Source of the DNA: Halocaridina rubra
Taxonomy: Eukaryota > Arthropoda > Malacostraca > Decapoda > Atyidae
Assembly (NCBI GenBank): GCA_037179515.1
Contig: JAXCGZ010010034.1
Coordinates: 1 to 50,000 of the forward strand
Reading direction: 5' to 3'
Length of the DNA stretch: 50,000 nucleotides
Both the position numbers and the translations under genes were made by a program. Below are positions 10,881 to 35,728 of this stretch, in pieces. How positions within the stretch are numbered: the stretch's first letter is position 1; each line of letters starts with the position of its first letter. Under the pieces are notes generated by a model. The model had not been told where the DNA came from and made no database searches. It saw nothing but the letters and a program-made list of their open reading frames with translations.

Positions 10881-11758
10881 CAATAATAATAATAATATAT
10901 TACACATAAAAATAAATAAATGAATAGATAAATAATATTTCCTTATAATATCAACATTAGAGGCATATTTAGCTCAGCAGAATAAAAACCCATCTTGGAA
11001 GAGTTAAAAAAGGAAGCCTTCAGAGGCTTAATTACGAGAAGTAATCAACACATTCTTATGATGAAACAATATCTAAAAATACAGTAGAACCCATATGAGG
11101 AAAAAGTAAAAATGAAAAATGGGAAATATTAAAGGTTTTGTCTACTTGAAAACTCAAATCTCTTTTAAAAGAGAGCTCTTAGATGTTATCTAGCATTAAT
11201 ATTTCCTTTATATATCTGTAATGACTTGTATCGTTAAACAGCGTGAATTTAAAATTTGACATTTGTAAAGCCAACTTTAGGAAGTTTGTCTACGTGAGTC
11301 TTTAAAAGGAAAATAATATTTTTCCTCCAGAAAGAGGAATGATGATAGTACATCAGAAAGAATGATTAGGGGATATGTTTCATAAAACTGGAATTCATTG
11401 GGGGCGGAGAAATAAATCATGATATCTAGAGAAAAAAAGGTTAAAAACTGGGGTATGTTTAGGAAAGGGAAATGGAGATTTTTACTAATTAATTGAAATT
11501 GGTATAAAAAGGTTTAAATACATGGACATTATTTATTTAAACAATCCCGGTGTCCTTCTGTAAAATAAATATGAAGAAGTAGAATTTTTTTTTTAAAGTG
11601 ACACTGAGTACTTCAGAAATGAAATTTAGAGAAAATATGTAAAAAAAATGGAATATATTATCTTTTTGCGAAAGATGAAACGGTATTATTACCTGTAAAA
11701 TTAGATTTAGTGAAAAAGATCTTAATAGGAATGCATAGCTAACGAGAGATTTAGATGA
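10881..11758. other. AT-rich unassigned sequence
   Basis: Short (AAT)n and AAATAAAT runs near 10880-10925, then unique AT-rich DNA. An 85-codon minus frame (11537-11794) is low-complexity Phe/Ser/Leu and is not called. Confidence 0.5.
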
Positions 11759-11807
11759 AATATAAATGTTACTGAAATCGCATCCCATTCCCAATTCTTT
11801 TTTGTAG

Positions 11808-12001
11808 GTGCAGAAGTAGGATTGGCCTATGCTTTTCTCTCAGCTTCTGTTGCATTTATTTCCACCACTGACCCATTGCTTCTGTTTGCTTACTCAATAA
11901 TCCTACGAATATGGCTCAGTATTTGTGACGACAGACGCCAGTGCTGTCGCTCATGCATCCAGAATTTGATTAAGCACTTTCTTCCTGAGATTTTGGGGTG
12001 A
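11808..12001 (+). other. candidate terminal exon, 63 codons, function unknown
   Basis: A pyrimidine-rich acceptor (TTCTTTTTTGTAG, ending 11807) precedes a frame open from 11810 to a TGA at 11999-12001. The frame also extends upstream to 11759 without a stop. The peptide has a hydrophobic stretch (LAYAFLSASVAFIS, LLLFAYSIILRIW) and then a Cys/Arg segment (CDDRRQCCRSC). The opposite strand is also largely open, with two stops. I do not recognise a family; this may be chance or a transposon relic. Confidence 0.2.
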
Positions 12002-14495
<2,494 letters not shown>

Positions 14496-14724
14496 TTATT
14501 ATGCCATAGTGTTAACCATAACTCGAGCAGAGTATAGATTATTGTTGGATTAAGAAAAAAATATTTATTAATTAATATTTTTCTCACATGACAAAGGAAA
14601 AATGACCTCTCTGAGGCAAGTATAGATAGCTATTGTCATCATTTTTATGTCATAAGCTCGGGGAATATATTACTAAATGCAATAGATTTGACTAAAATAT
14701 AATTGCAAACAGCCATTCTTTTAC

Positions 14725-14850
14725 ACTTCATAAGTGGAAAGAGTTGATGTCAGGAAAAGCATCCAGTGGTAAAGCCTTGAACCAGAAGCGACAATAGTTT
14801 TAAACAGACTAGAGAGAATTCAGAGAGCCAATAAGAACATGGGAAGGTTT
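14725..14850 (+). repeat. diverged LINE leader fragment
   Basis: AGTGGAAAGAGTTGATGTCAGGAAAAGCATCCAGTGGTAAAG matches the leader of the 15950-18873 LINE (minus-strand consensus GGAGGGTTGGCGGCAGGAAATGCATCCGGCCATAAAA, beginning near 18820). It is one of three isolated relatives in the window. Confidence 0.6.
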
Positions 14851-15191
14851 CTGTGAAAGATATAATTGATAGAACTAAAATTGAATATCTTATTTGTTAA
14901 ATTTTTACCTTTTTGATAAAAAGTAAGATTTTCTTTCGCGGGGAAGATACGTCTCCTAATTTTGTTCAATTTTTTTTTTTTTTGCTTCTTCGCATTATAG
15001 TCATAATAGAACTGTGTCATTACCATAACAAGACACGTGCGTACCACTAATTGCCCAAGACATACCTTTGTTCATTTTCTATTTGCAAATAATACTTTAA
15101 AGATAAGGAAAGGAATCATGAAGAGGAAATAAAGTTTCTCCCCATTAACATCCTCCCATAGGAAAGAACTCAGTGAGTGGGAGCCATTTGG
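14851..15191. other. unassigned AT-rich sequence
   Basis: No gene or repeat recognised. Confidence 0.5.

Positions 15192-15855
<664 letters not shown>

Positions 15856-15949
<94 letters not shown>
15856..15949. repeat. (AT)n array abutting the 3' end of a LINE
   Basis: About 94 bp of AT ending exactly where LINE-derived sequence (minus-strand 3' end) begins. Confidence 0.97.
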
Positions 15950-21041
<5,092 letters not shown>

Positions 21042-21693
21042 ATCTATCTTTAATTCCCCAGCTTCAATCTGTCCGTGCCCACCCCAGTGGGGACTAATAA
21101 TGAAGCATAAAATGTAAAGAACAAAAAGTTTATTGATCTCAGATACGTCTATACGGTGAAATGCATAATACTTATACAAATGCAGATCTTTACACACAGT
21201 ATTTACACAGAGTAAGAGTGACTAAGCATACTGTATTTATGTTATCTATGTATTATAAGCTATAAAAAAGAGCCATTCACGTTGACCCATAGCTAGCTGT
21301 ATGATATAGTAAAAAATTAAATATTAATATATGGTAAAATGTCTCCTATATGCGTTTACTTTTTGCCATGTTTTTTTTGCTTTAGCTTTATCACGCGGGC
21401 CTTTTCATTTTCCGAGTATGGAAAGGGATTGCGTATCACATAATAGAAGGTTCAAAAGATTTGGTCTCAGACATTTACAGAGGTGGCATTATCAAAGACA
21501 GAAAAAAAAAATAATTTGCCAGTCATTAGATGCAAAATTATTTTGGTATAGTTTTTATCTCTGTTTCATGCCAATATTTTCAATTAACTCAACAGTCATT
21601 CTCATGATTTTAAGCTGAGGATGTATAGTTTGAGGGAAGGATCATTGAGTATGCTGACTATAAGACACAAACTTATATTACAGTAGTCACTCT
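21042..21693. other. unassigned sequence
   Basis: Nothing recognised; a 95-codon plus frame (21331-21618) lacks motifs. Confidence 0.5.
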
Positions 21694-21876
21694 CTCATCT
21701 CTATCTATCTATCTATCTATCTATATTTGTCTGTCTATCTGTCTGTCCGTCCATCCATCCATCCATCCATCCATCCATCCATCCATCCATCCATCTATCT
21801 ATTTATCTATCTCTATCTCTCTATCTATCTATCTATCTACCTATCTATCGATCTATCTTTCTATCTCTGCTTCATA
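21694..21876. repeat. mixed tetranucleotide array (ATCT / GTCT / ATCC)
   Basis: ATCT units, then GTCTGTCT, about twelve ATCC units, then ATCT again. It lies about 100 bp beyond the stop codon of the SVWC gene, on its 3' side. Confidence 0.95.
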
Positions 21877-21972
21877 TAAATAGTCACCACGCAAAGACGC
21901 TAATAAACTTGCAAGCATTTGACGAAGTATCTAGCAAAAATTGACCCAGTTTACACTCCTGATGCTTTGTGG

Positions 21973-23974
<2,002 letters not shown>

Positions 23975-24005
23975 CTTCGAAAACTCTGCAGAAATGCCAC
24001 ACTCT

Positions 24006-24014
24006 CTTATAATA
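24006..24014 (-). promoter_or_regulatory. TATA-like element upstream of the SVWC gene
   Basis: On the minus strand GTATTATAAGAG lies about 32-40 bp upstream of the SVWC start codon, a spacing that would give a very short 5' leader. It is a sequence match only, with no initiator clearly visible. Confidence 0.35.
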
Positions 24015-24190
24015 CAGTCAGACGTTTACTGAGGGTTAGACAGGATGTTCGTGGGTTACTTCACTACTTTTCACGCCTCATCACAGGGAATGCTCTTAGG
24101 AGCCGAACTCACCCGACAATGTCATAGTGTGTAAATAATCGGAACAGTAGAACGAGGGCCGTCAGGTGACCTAGAATCCATTTTACCACA

Positions 24191-24194
<4 letters not shown>

Positions 24195-24222
<28 letters not shown>

Positions 24223-24229
24223 GTTATTA

Positions 24230-24316
<87 letters not shown>
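24195..24316. repeat. (ATT)n array upstream of the SVWC gene
   Basis: About 40 ATT units, about 220 bp upstream of the start codon of the minus-strand gene. Confidence 0.97.
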
Positions 24317-25050
24317 GGCCTTGCTTATAATTCTGTTTTAGCTTTAGCTACCCTCCTGATTTATAATAGTGGAAATAATAACCCAAGCGTTTACAGATGC
24401 AGTTTCACCTTTGTCCCCACGCATGCATTGGCATTCGCACTAAGCTCGCTGTGTTGCCAAATTTTATTACATGAAGGAAGCCATTATCTTCTCGTTCATA
24501 TCGCCAAGCATTCTACTGAAGATAGAGTTGTTGTAATGCTAGAAGTATATTGTTTTATGGTTGCCTTCTCGTCTTAGATAATTACAACAATTTATTATAA
24601 TATATATTGAAGATATAATTTTCAGTACACAATGATTTCCGGTGTTGCTAAATTTGCCCTTGTACTGATAACACTATCTCTTGACAAGTAGAATGGCGGG
24701 AGAGAGAGAGATGATTATTACCAAGCTCTATGAGAGCAAAGGAAATGTCAGTAGATAAAAGTGATGTTTTTTTTTTTTTTTGGGGGGGGGAAGCGCCGTT
24801 GCTGTAAGCTCATCACATTTAAAAAACGAAACTTCACTTCCAGAAATTATTATTTTTATCTATTTTGATTGAGCCCACTAATAATGTACATAGATATTCA
24901 ATCATATTAAAAATGTTCCTCGTCGTCCTGTTATTATTCATCTCCTTTTTGGTTGCCACCAAAGGTATTATATATACATAGATAGGCCTTTTAGTCCTTA
25001 AGTACACTTTTATGATAGTTTAATTACAAGTTTTAATTAACTCGGTTCGT
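24317..25050. other. unassigned sequence
   Basis: The non-repeat part of a plus frame (24316-24576) has no recognised motif. T14/G9 runs lie near 24767-24789. Nothing else is supported. Confidence 0.45.
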
Positions 25051-26941
<1,891 letters not shown>

Positions 26942-26949
26942 TTATTTAT

Positions 26950-27480
26950 TACACCGCTCTAGGTATCCACATGGTAAGTTGCAAGGATCTTCTGCCGTGA
27001 GACCCGACAGCCGTAGCTGGTTTACCCATTCAGATTCATCTCATTGCAACCCCCTCACACCCACCCGTGCCATCAAGCATTGCTAACATGTGCGAGAAAT
27101 CTTTTCGGACTGCATCACCGATACACAATCTTTCTCCACTAATTCCTATATCTTGCACTCTCTTCCCTTCTCCAATGTCGTACCTTGTGCATCCCATCCA
27201 TTCAGTATCATTCTAGGTCATCCTTTCGGTTTTCCTCCACTTACATCTGCTCTCCATGCAAGTCTCATCGTTCATCATTTATACATATCTTATGTCCAAA
27301 CCACCAAAGTACAATTTGGTCCAACTTATACGACACCTTTCTTGCAACACACATTCTCTGTTTCACCATCTCGTTTCTGCCAGTGTTGACACAACGAATA
27401 TTTTATGACTCTACTTTTACCATCCTCTGCCTCCAACTTCCCTCTGCCACACATCCTTCCAAACTCAGTCAGCGACAGCC
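26950..27480 (-). pseudogene. probable LINE C-terminal relic
   Basis: The plus strand has the pyrimidine-rich look of an inverted LINE 3' region. On the minus strand one frame reads KLDQIVLWWFGHK (about 27290-27340), like the (L/V)xWxGH motif that follows the RT in RTE- and Jockey-type LINEs. A degraded WMDG-like block (NGWDAQG) lies near 27190. Many stops. The call rests on these two short matches. Confidence 0.4.
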
Positions 27481-27559
27481 TTAGTTCCTCCTCAGAATCA
27501 GCCACCAGAAATAATAAGAAAATAAGTTAATTAACTGTGGGCTTGCTTGTCATAGGGAA

Positions 27560-27650
27560 CCTCAGTATCTCAATGGCATAGCTAGTAAGGCGGGAAGTGA
27601 CGAGCTTGACATTCATGACTTCGATCCCGCCACGCGCATTCCAAACATTT
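27560..27650 (+). mobile_element. tRNA-like SINE fragment, family 2 (diverged)
   Basis: AGTATCTCAATGGCATAGC, then GGCGGGAAGTGACGAGC, TTGACATTCATGACTTCGAT and CCCG align with the better-preserved copy at 34549-34625. It has a degenerate A box and a B-box-like GACTTCGATCCC. Confidence 0.5.
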
Positions 27651-27659
27651 TATGTCTAC

Positions 27660-28502
27660 CCCTATTTGAATGAGGACTGATTTTGGCACAAAACCGCAAA
27701 GAATCACTTTCATGAAAGTAATAGACACTAAATGTATAGAAATAATTTGTTCCTTCAGTCACCATATCTCTGTTATGTATTCAAAATAAGGAAAAATAAA
27801 ACCATTTTAATCAGTCTTGAAACTTGGCATGCACGAACATTATTTTTTTATTCCTTGAGAAAGTCAGCCATAACGTATTCACAATAAGTTTGAATTAATA
27901 ACTCTGTAAAATAGAAATTTGCAGCAAATTATGTATGTAAAATATTAATATGTTGCAATATCAAATATTTAAGATGAAAAAAAAAATACTTTTCTCTTAC
28001 CCTGTGATTTGTTTTATTCATTGATATATCCTGCAGAATCAAAAGACAAATGCTTACTTCAGTATAAATCCAGAACTATAAACAATATCACACTTATTAT
28101 CCGTGAAAATTTTCTTACATAATAAATCAGTTAAAGAGATAAAATATAATTTGTAGTCGATAAATACTCAAAACAAAGCATTTTTTTTTTTAGTACTTTT
28201 AAATACTTCTCTCGAAATAATGGAAAAAAAATTTCATCAGTTACGAGACTCAATAGCTAATAATATTTTACCCTTATAGCATATAAGATATTTTTTTTCA
28301 CTATTCCATGATAAATCCAACTTGAAATGGCACCTAAAAGAGTTTTACGACTTTTTCGCCCTCATTTATCGCTCGTTATCCTTAGAGTAACGCTTCTCGT
28401 TACACTATTTATGTTTTAGCACATGTAACAGAGAGTTTGGCAAATCAGATGTGCTGCCGTTACAAAATTATGATTCTTGCTTATTATACGTGTTGTGCTG
28501 CG

Positions 28503-28503
<1 letters not shown>
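27660..28503. other. unassigned AT-rich sequence
   Basis: No gene or repeat recognised. Confidence 0.5.
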
Positions 28504-28756
<253 letters not shown>

Positions 28757-28766
28757 TGGTTAGAGT

Positions 28767-29290
28767 AGAGCTGAGGTCAGTGCTAATTGTCCTTAACAAT
28801 GCTCTAAGCTGTAAATATACTCTTTTTCCATCCGGCATCCAGACAAGAACATCGCATTAAGCAGACGTCCTGTCATAAAAGAAATTGATTCTTGATTTGC
28901 CTTTCCGTTCTGATTCGTTGTAAGAAGAAAGTAACTGCTTCCTGATTATATTTTTTATTTATTTTCTTTCATGGAAAGCTGAGGCTAGTTTTATTACTCT
29001 TAACAAAACTTTAAGCTGTTGAGATACCATTCTACCCATGTTGACTCTTGTGTGTGTGTGTGTGTGTTCGTCTTTTCATTCCAGAGAAGAGCTTTGAGCA
29101 GCATCTTTTGCCTTTAACGAATCTTTACGTTGTTAATATACCTCTGTATGTGTATTCCATTGACCGATTTGTTCTTGTGTGTGTGCATATATATATAATT
29201 TACCCTTTCTCTCTAGAGGAGAGCTGAGCCTTATGTTTGTTGACACTTATTAACATATGAGCTGTGAATATTCTTTTCTACCTCGGACCA
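28767..29290 (+). repeat. degenerate tandem repeat, at least four copies
   Basis: Copies begin near 28767, 28975, 29083 and 29216 with AGAGCTGAGG / AAAGCTGAGG / AGAGCTTTGAG / AGAGCTGAGC. Each continues with a (C)TTAAC(A/G)A...CT(A/T)AGCTGT-like block about 35 bp on, then a TATAC/ATTC...ATTCC/CATCC end. Copies 3 and 4 are preceded by CTTGTGTGTGTG. Spacing is irregular (110-208 bp). Confidence 0.6.
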
Positions 29291-29934
<644 letters not shown>

Positions 29935-29973
29935 GGAATCCAACCTTATAGCTTATATCTGCTATACTTAGGA

Positions 29974-30250
<277 letters not shown>

Positions 30251-31337
30251 ATGTATTTTATTTTTAATTGGTCTATTTATGCATCTTTTATTATACCTAT
30301 TTTCTCTTGTTAAAGAATTAATGTTATTTGTTCGTATTTCTATCGTTGCAGCGTCGTGTGAAAAATTCAAAACAAATATCAATGGATGTTCATATGCCGT
30401 ATATTTTTTTAAAGAAAATTTATTCCATGGGATCTATAATTATTATATGATTTAAATTTAGCTTTAATTTTATTAATCTTGATTTTTATATATTTATGTC
30501 GTTCGAAATCTAAATCTTATCCAAACTTGCTTAAAAATGCAAAGGTTATCATTCAAAATTTTGAGAAATAAATCATAGAACTCAGAATTATTTTTGATAA
30601 TAAAAGTCTTATATAATGATTGCTAAGGATTTTTCCCTCCCTTTTATTTTAATTTTTCCGTTTTCACAACCTCGAAATGTGATAAACATTCATTTTACAT
30701 TTAAAATTAAAATTAGAAAATTCCATATGTAAACATTGCCAAAATTTAAATTGTCCTTAATAGGAAAAAGACGACGAAAACTGAAACATTTAAAATCCTT
30801 CAACAAAAAAGAAAATACTGAAAAAGACGATACCTCAAATGAAAAAAAAAAAAAAGATCGTTTTTATTTTTGGAAAATGAATTAGAGTTGACAAATGGGA
30901 AGACTCTTTCTAGCATTCACTATCTTTGCAATGTAATATGTAGTTGAAAAGGCCAACTTTAAACCATTGTAACTACTACAAAAATGACAGAAGCTCTTCA
31001 GAGTGCCTCGCTTCTATAACTAATGGCACTACTACTATTCACTTCTCGACAAAAAGTCCCAAACAATAGATTCTTCTTTCAGGATTTCCTCCGGCGCTGT
31101 TGTTCTGTTTGTTAATATATGGAAAGAATGTTGCTTGAATTATTGACATTTCCTTATAATTATAGTGATGGTTTATTCCATTTAAATATTTGATTATTTT
31201 TTCCTTATTTTTTTAAAATGGGTCCTTGGAATTAAAAATATCAATCTGAGTGATTGTTTGTATCCTACATTCTTTTGTCTTTATTCATATACTTGTTTAT
31301 TTATTTATTTATTTATTTAATTATTCTTTAGTGACAG

Positions 31338-31339
<2 letters not shown>
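30251..31339. other. unassigned AT-rich sequence
   Basis: Nothing recognised; (TTTA)n near 31290-31318. Confidence 0.5.

Positions 31340-31418
<79 letters not shown>
31340..31418. repeat. (AT)n array
   Basis: About 78 bp of AT. Confidence 0.97.
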
Positions 31419-32773
<1,355 letters not shown>

Positions 32774-32835
32774 GAAATTGATTTTCAATATTTTGCATTT
32801 TGTCAGGTTGAATATCTCAGATATTTTGCAAGGCG

Positions 32836-33502
<667 letters not shown>

Positions 33503-33667
33503 ACAGACGAATATGAAGAGTTTTTAGTTTTGATCTTTAAAAATGTATTTGTCATCGTATTGAATCTGTATCACCTGTCTTACAAACAGCAGACTTTTAA
33601 TTGAATGATTTTAATTAGAAAACTTAATTAATCTCGTTATTTTGGCATTATGGATTTTCATATGCAG

Positions 33668-33870
33668 TAAGCCAATTCATCATGGCGTTGGTTCCCAAGC
33701 CCTTTCATTGGAGAGGGTTGCTGTCAGGGAAGGCATCCTACCGTAAAACTTTAAGTAATCACCAACATTAGTCTCCAAGAAGTTTGTGAGAAACAGCATC
33801 GCTTATGAACATGGGAAATGATGTCGTGACGGAAGAAGCAATATCTAGTTGCAGTAATAAATGATCCCAA
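33668..33870 (+). repeat. diverged LINE leader fragment
   Basis: GGCGTTGGTTCCCAAGCCC, then GGAGAGGGTTGCTGTCAGGG and AAGGCATCCTACCGTAAAAC follow the same order as the leader of the 15950-18873 LINE. Unlike that element, nothing coding follows. Confidence 0.65.
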
Positions 33871-34545
33871 TGACCAATTCCCTAAAACGGCATTTTGAGA
33901 TAGGAGTATTTAACTAAAACAAAGTAATCTTGCAATGATGAATAACCCCTTAGAGCCCCATGTTGAAATAAATAGCCACTTGAATTTATAGGTTAATTTA
34001 GTTTAATTTAAGTTAGGTTAGTGAGGGATAGGTTACGTGACTTGCCTTGAAAATGTGAATAGCTCTGAGCACCCTTGGGTTACTCTTCTTCACAAGATCT
34101 GAATAAACTCTTTGAAGAGTAAGCAAACATCCCGTGAATTACCCCTTCCAATGCAATTTATAATCTTGGAAGTGGAAATCTATGTTCTGTCTTCATTGAA
34201 GATTCTCTTAGTGTCATTTAAGATTTTAGAGTAAGAAGTTAAGCATCTTCCCAGACGTTCACTTGAGACACGCTTACTTGAATATGCAGTAATGGCCTTG
34301 AAAATGAGAAGACTCAGAATATTATATTTTGTTGCTATTTGCGTATGGGAATGTGTTTGAAGTATGTCTTAAAAAGCAAAAAATATAAAACCTTTTATGT
34401 TAGAGGTGAAGAAATAAAAATTGATACGTGACGGTAAAATGGAAGCCTCGGATATTGGTTTAATATTGAAACCGTGAACAATTATCCTTCCCTTTAAAGC
34501 ACATGTACAGTTACAATTCCGAATGAATATATAAATTAATAATCG
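33871..34545. other. unassigned sequence
   Basis: AT-rich; no gene recognised. Confidence 0.5.
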
Positions 34546-34640
34546 ATGGCGTCGGTAGCTCAGTGGTAGAGCGCAAATGTTGGGAAGTGATGAGCCTGAC
34601 ATTTGCGATTTCGATCCCACTTAAAGCATTAGGTAGGGCA
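34546..34640 (+). mobile_element. tRNA-like SINE fragment, family 2
   Basis: GGTAGCTCAGTGGTAGAGCG is an excellent D-arm/A box, and GATTTCGATCCC is a B-box-like T-arm. Between them GCAAATGT and ACATTTGC form an 8-bp stem enclosing an 18-nt insert (TGGGAAGTGATGAGCCTG), so it is not a standard anticodon arm. A relative lies at 27560-27650. Confidence 0.6.
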
Positions 34641-34740
34641 TCCCCCCTTAATCCATCAACTCTAGCCACTCTCTCCCTACCCCTCCTATTCCAATGGCCA
34701 TAAACTGTGATACATAAAACCGAAAAAAAAGTAAAACTCA

Positions 34741-34742
<2 letters not shown>

Positions 34743-34821
<79 letters not shown>
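34743..34821. repeat. (CA)n array abutting a CR1-like LINE
   Basis: About 39 CA units ending where LINE ORF1 sequence begins. Confidence 0.97.
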
Positions 34822-34822
<1 letters not shown>

Positions 34823-35728
34823 AGATCTTTGGAGGAAGCAAATAAAGCACAAGGGCAGGAGAGAAAGGAACTAGAAAAAAGAATAAAGAAGCTGGAAGGG
34901 GAAAAGAGTCAACTAGAATCTAGAATTTCTAAACAAGAAGATAAAAACAAACAGCTGAATGACAACCTAAAGGAATTGGATTTTAGTTCACTGCTCTCTT
35001 CTGAGAGAGACGAGATTGCTGCTTGGAATGTCCAGATTAAGGAAAACACTGAACAGTTCAGAAAAGAGTTCCAGGAGCTGAATATGGAAAATGATGCCAT
35101 GAAAACTTCCTTTGCTGATGCACTAAAGGGGAATGTGGCAGTAAAAGAGGCTGTAAAGGTGGTGGCACTGGAAAACATACAAACAGTTGACTATAAAGAG
35201 ACAGTAATCGAAAAAATGAAAGACGTTGTGATGGAAAGGGCAAACCCACTCCTCAGACAGGCACTTGATAAGGAGAAGACAGTGGTAATCTCAGGCATAA
35301 GCGAATCCCAGGAGCCAACATGGCAGGGGAGACTTGAAGAAAATAAAGCTAGGGTTGTAGACCTGATAAGAAAGCTTGGAGTAGTATGTGGTCCTGAGGA
35401 TATTGCAAACATACACCAACTAGGTAAATATTCGAGGGAAGGAAAGCCGAGACCAACAAAAGTAACCCTTGAGAGAGGAGAAACATGTAGGGAAATATTG
35501 TTGAGAAAAAAAAGTCTAAAAGACCTTCAAGAATTCAAAGAAGTGTTCATTAGACTATACAAAACACAGGAAGAGATGGGAAAGATCAAAAACTTGTTGC
35601 AAGAGGCAAGAAGGTTAAATGATGAAAGAAATGAAGAAGAGAAGAAAAATTTTCATTACAGAGTTCTTCCAGACAAAGGGGAGATAAAGAAGATAATGAC
35701 AGAAGATCAGGGGATGGGGCCTCATTAA
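34823..35728 (+). CDS. CR1-like LINE ORF1 (coiled-coil protein), 5' incomplete
   Basis: An unbroken frame of about 300 codons to a TAA at 35726-35728. It has no upstream ATG because it opens directly out of the CA array. Residues 1-60 are Lys/Glu-rich heptad-like sequence (ERKELEKRIKKLEGEKSQLE), a clear coiled coil. The C-terminal half contains VISGISESQEPTWQGR, VDLIRKLGV and IHQLGKYSREGKPRPTKVTL, which match the RRM-plus-C-terminal-domain pattern of LINE ORF1 proteins that coat the RNA. No CCHC is seen. Intact as far as it goes, unlike ORF2. Confidence 0.8.
   Translation, partial: RSLEEANKAQGQERKELEKRIKKLEGEKSQLESRISKQEDKNKQLNDNLKELDFSSLLSSERDEIAAWNVQIKENTEQFRKEFQELNMENDAMKTSFADALKGNVAVKEAVKVVALENIQTVDYKETVIEKMKDVVMERANPLLRQALDKEKTVVISGISESQEPTWQGRLEENKARVVDLIRKLGVVCGPEDIANIHQLGKYSREGKPRPTKVTLERGETCREILLRKKSLKDLQEFKEVFIRLYKTQEEMGKIKNLLQEARRLNDERNEEEKKNFHYRVLPDKGEIKKIMTEDQGMGPH

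Noticed and set aside
9906..10923. Several overlapping 100-210 codon frames in block C
   Set aside because: Repeat-driven, overlapping in all frames, partly created by the 628-bp duplication; no start context or non-repeat sequence.
24221..24577. 118-codon frame starting with poly-Leu upstream of the SVWC gene
   Set aside because: The first part is the ATT array and the remainder has no motif or splice context.
34003..34030. Arthropod telomere-like TTAGG motif
   Set aside because: Only two loose copies (AAGTTAGGTTAGTGAGG); not a tandem array. The AATTAGGTAATC repeats near 38611-38640 are the LINE tail.
34546..34640. Functional tRNA gene
   Set aside because: A good A box but no standard anticodon arm or acceptor stem; same for family 1 at 5880 and 29844-30088, and family 3 at 39021.
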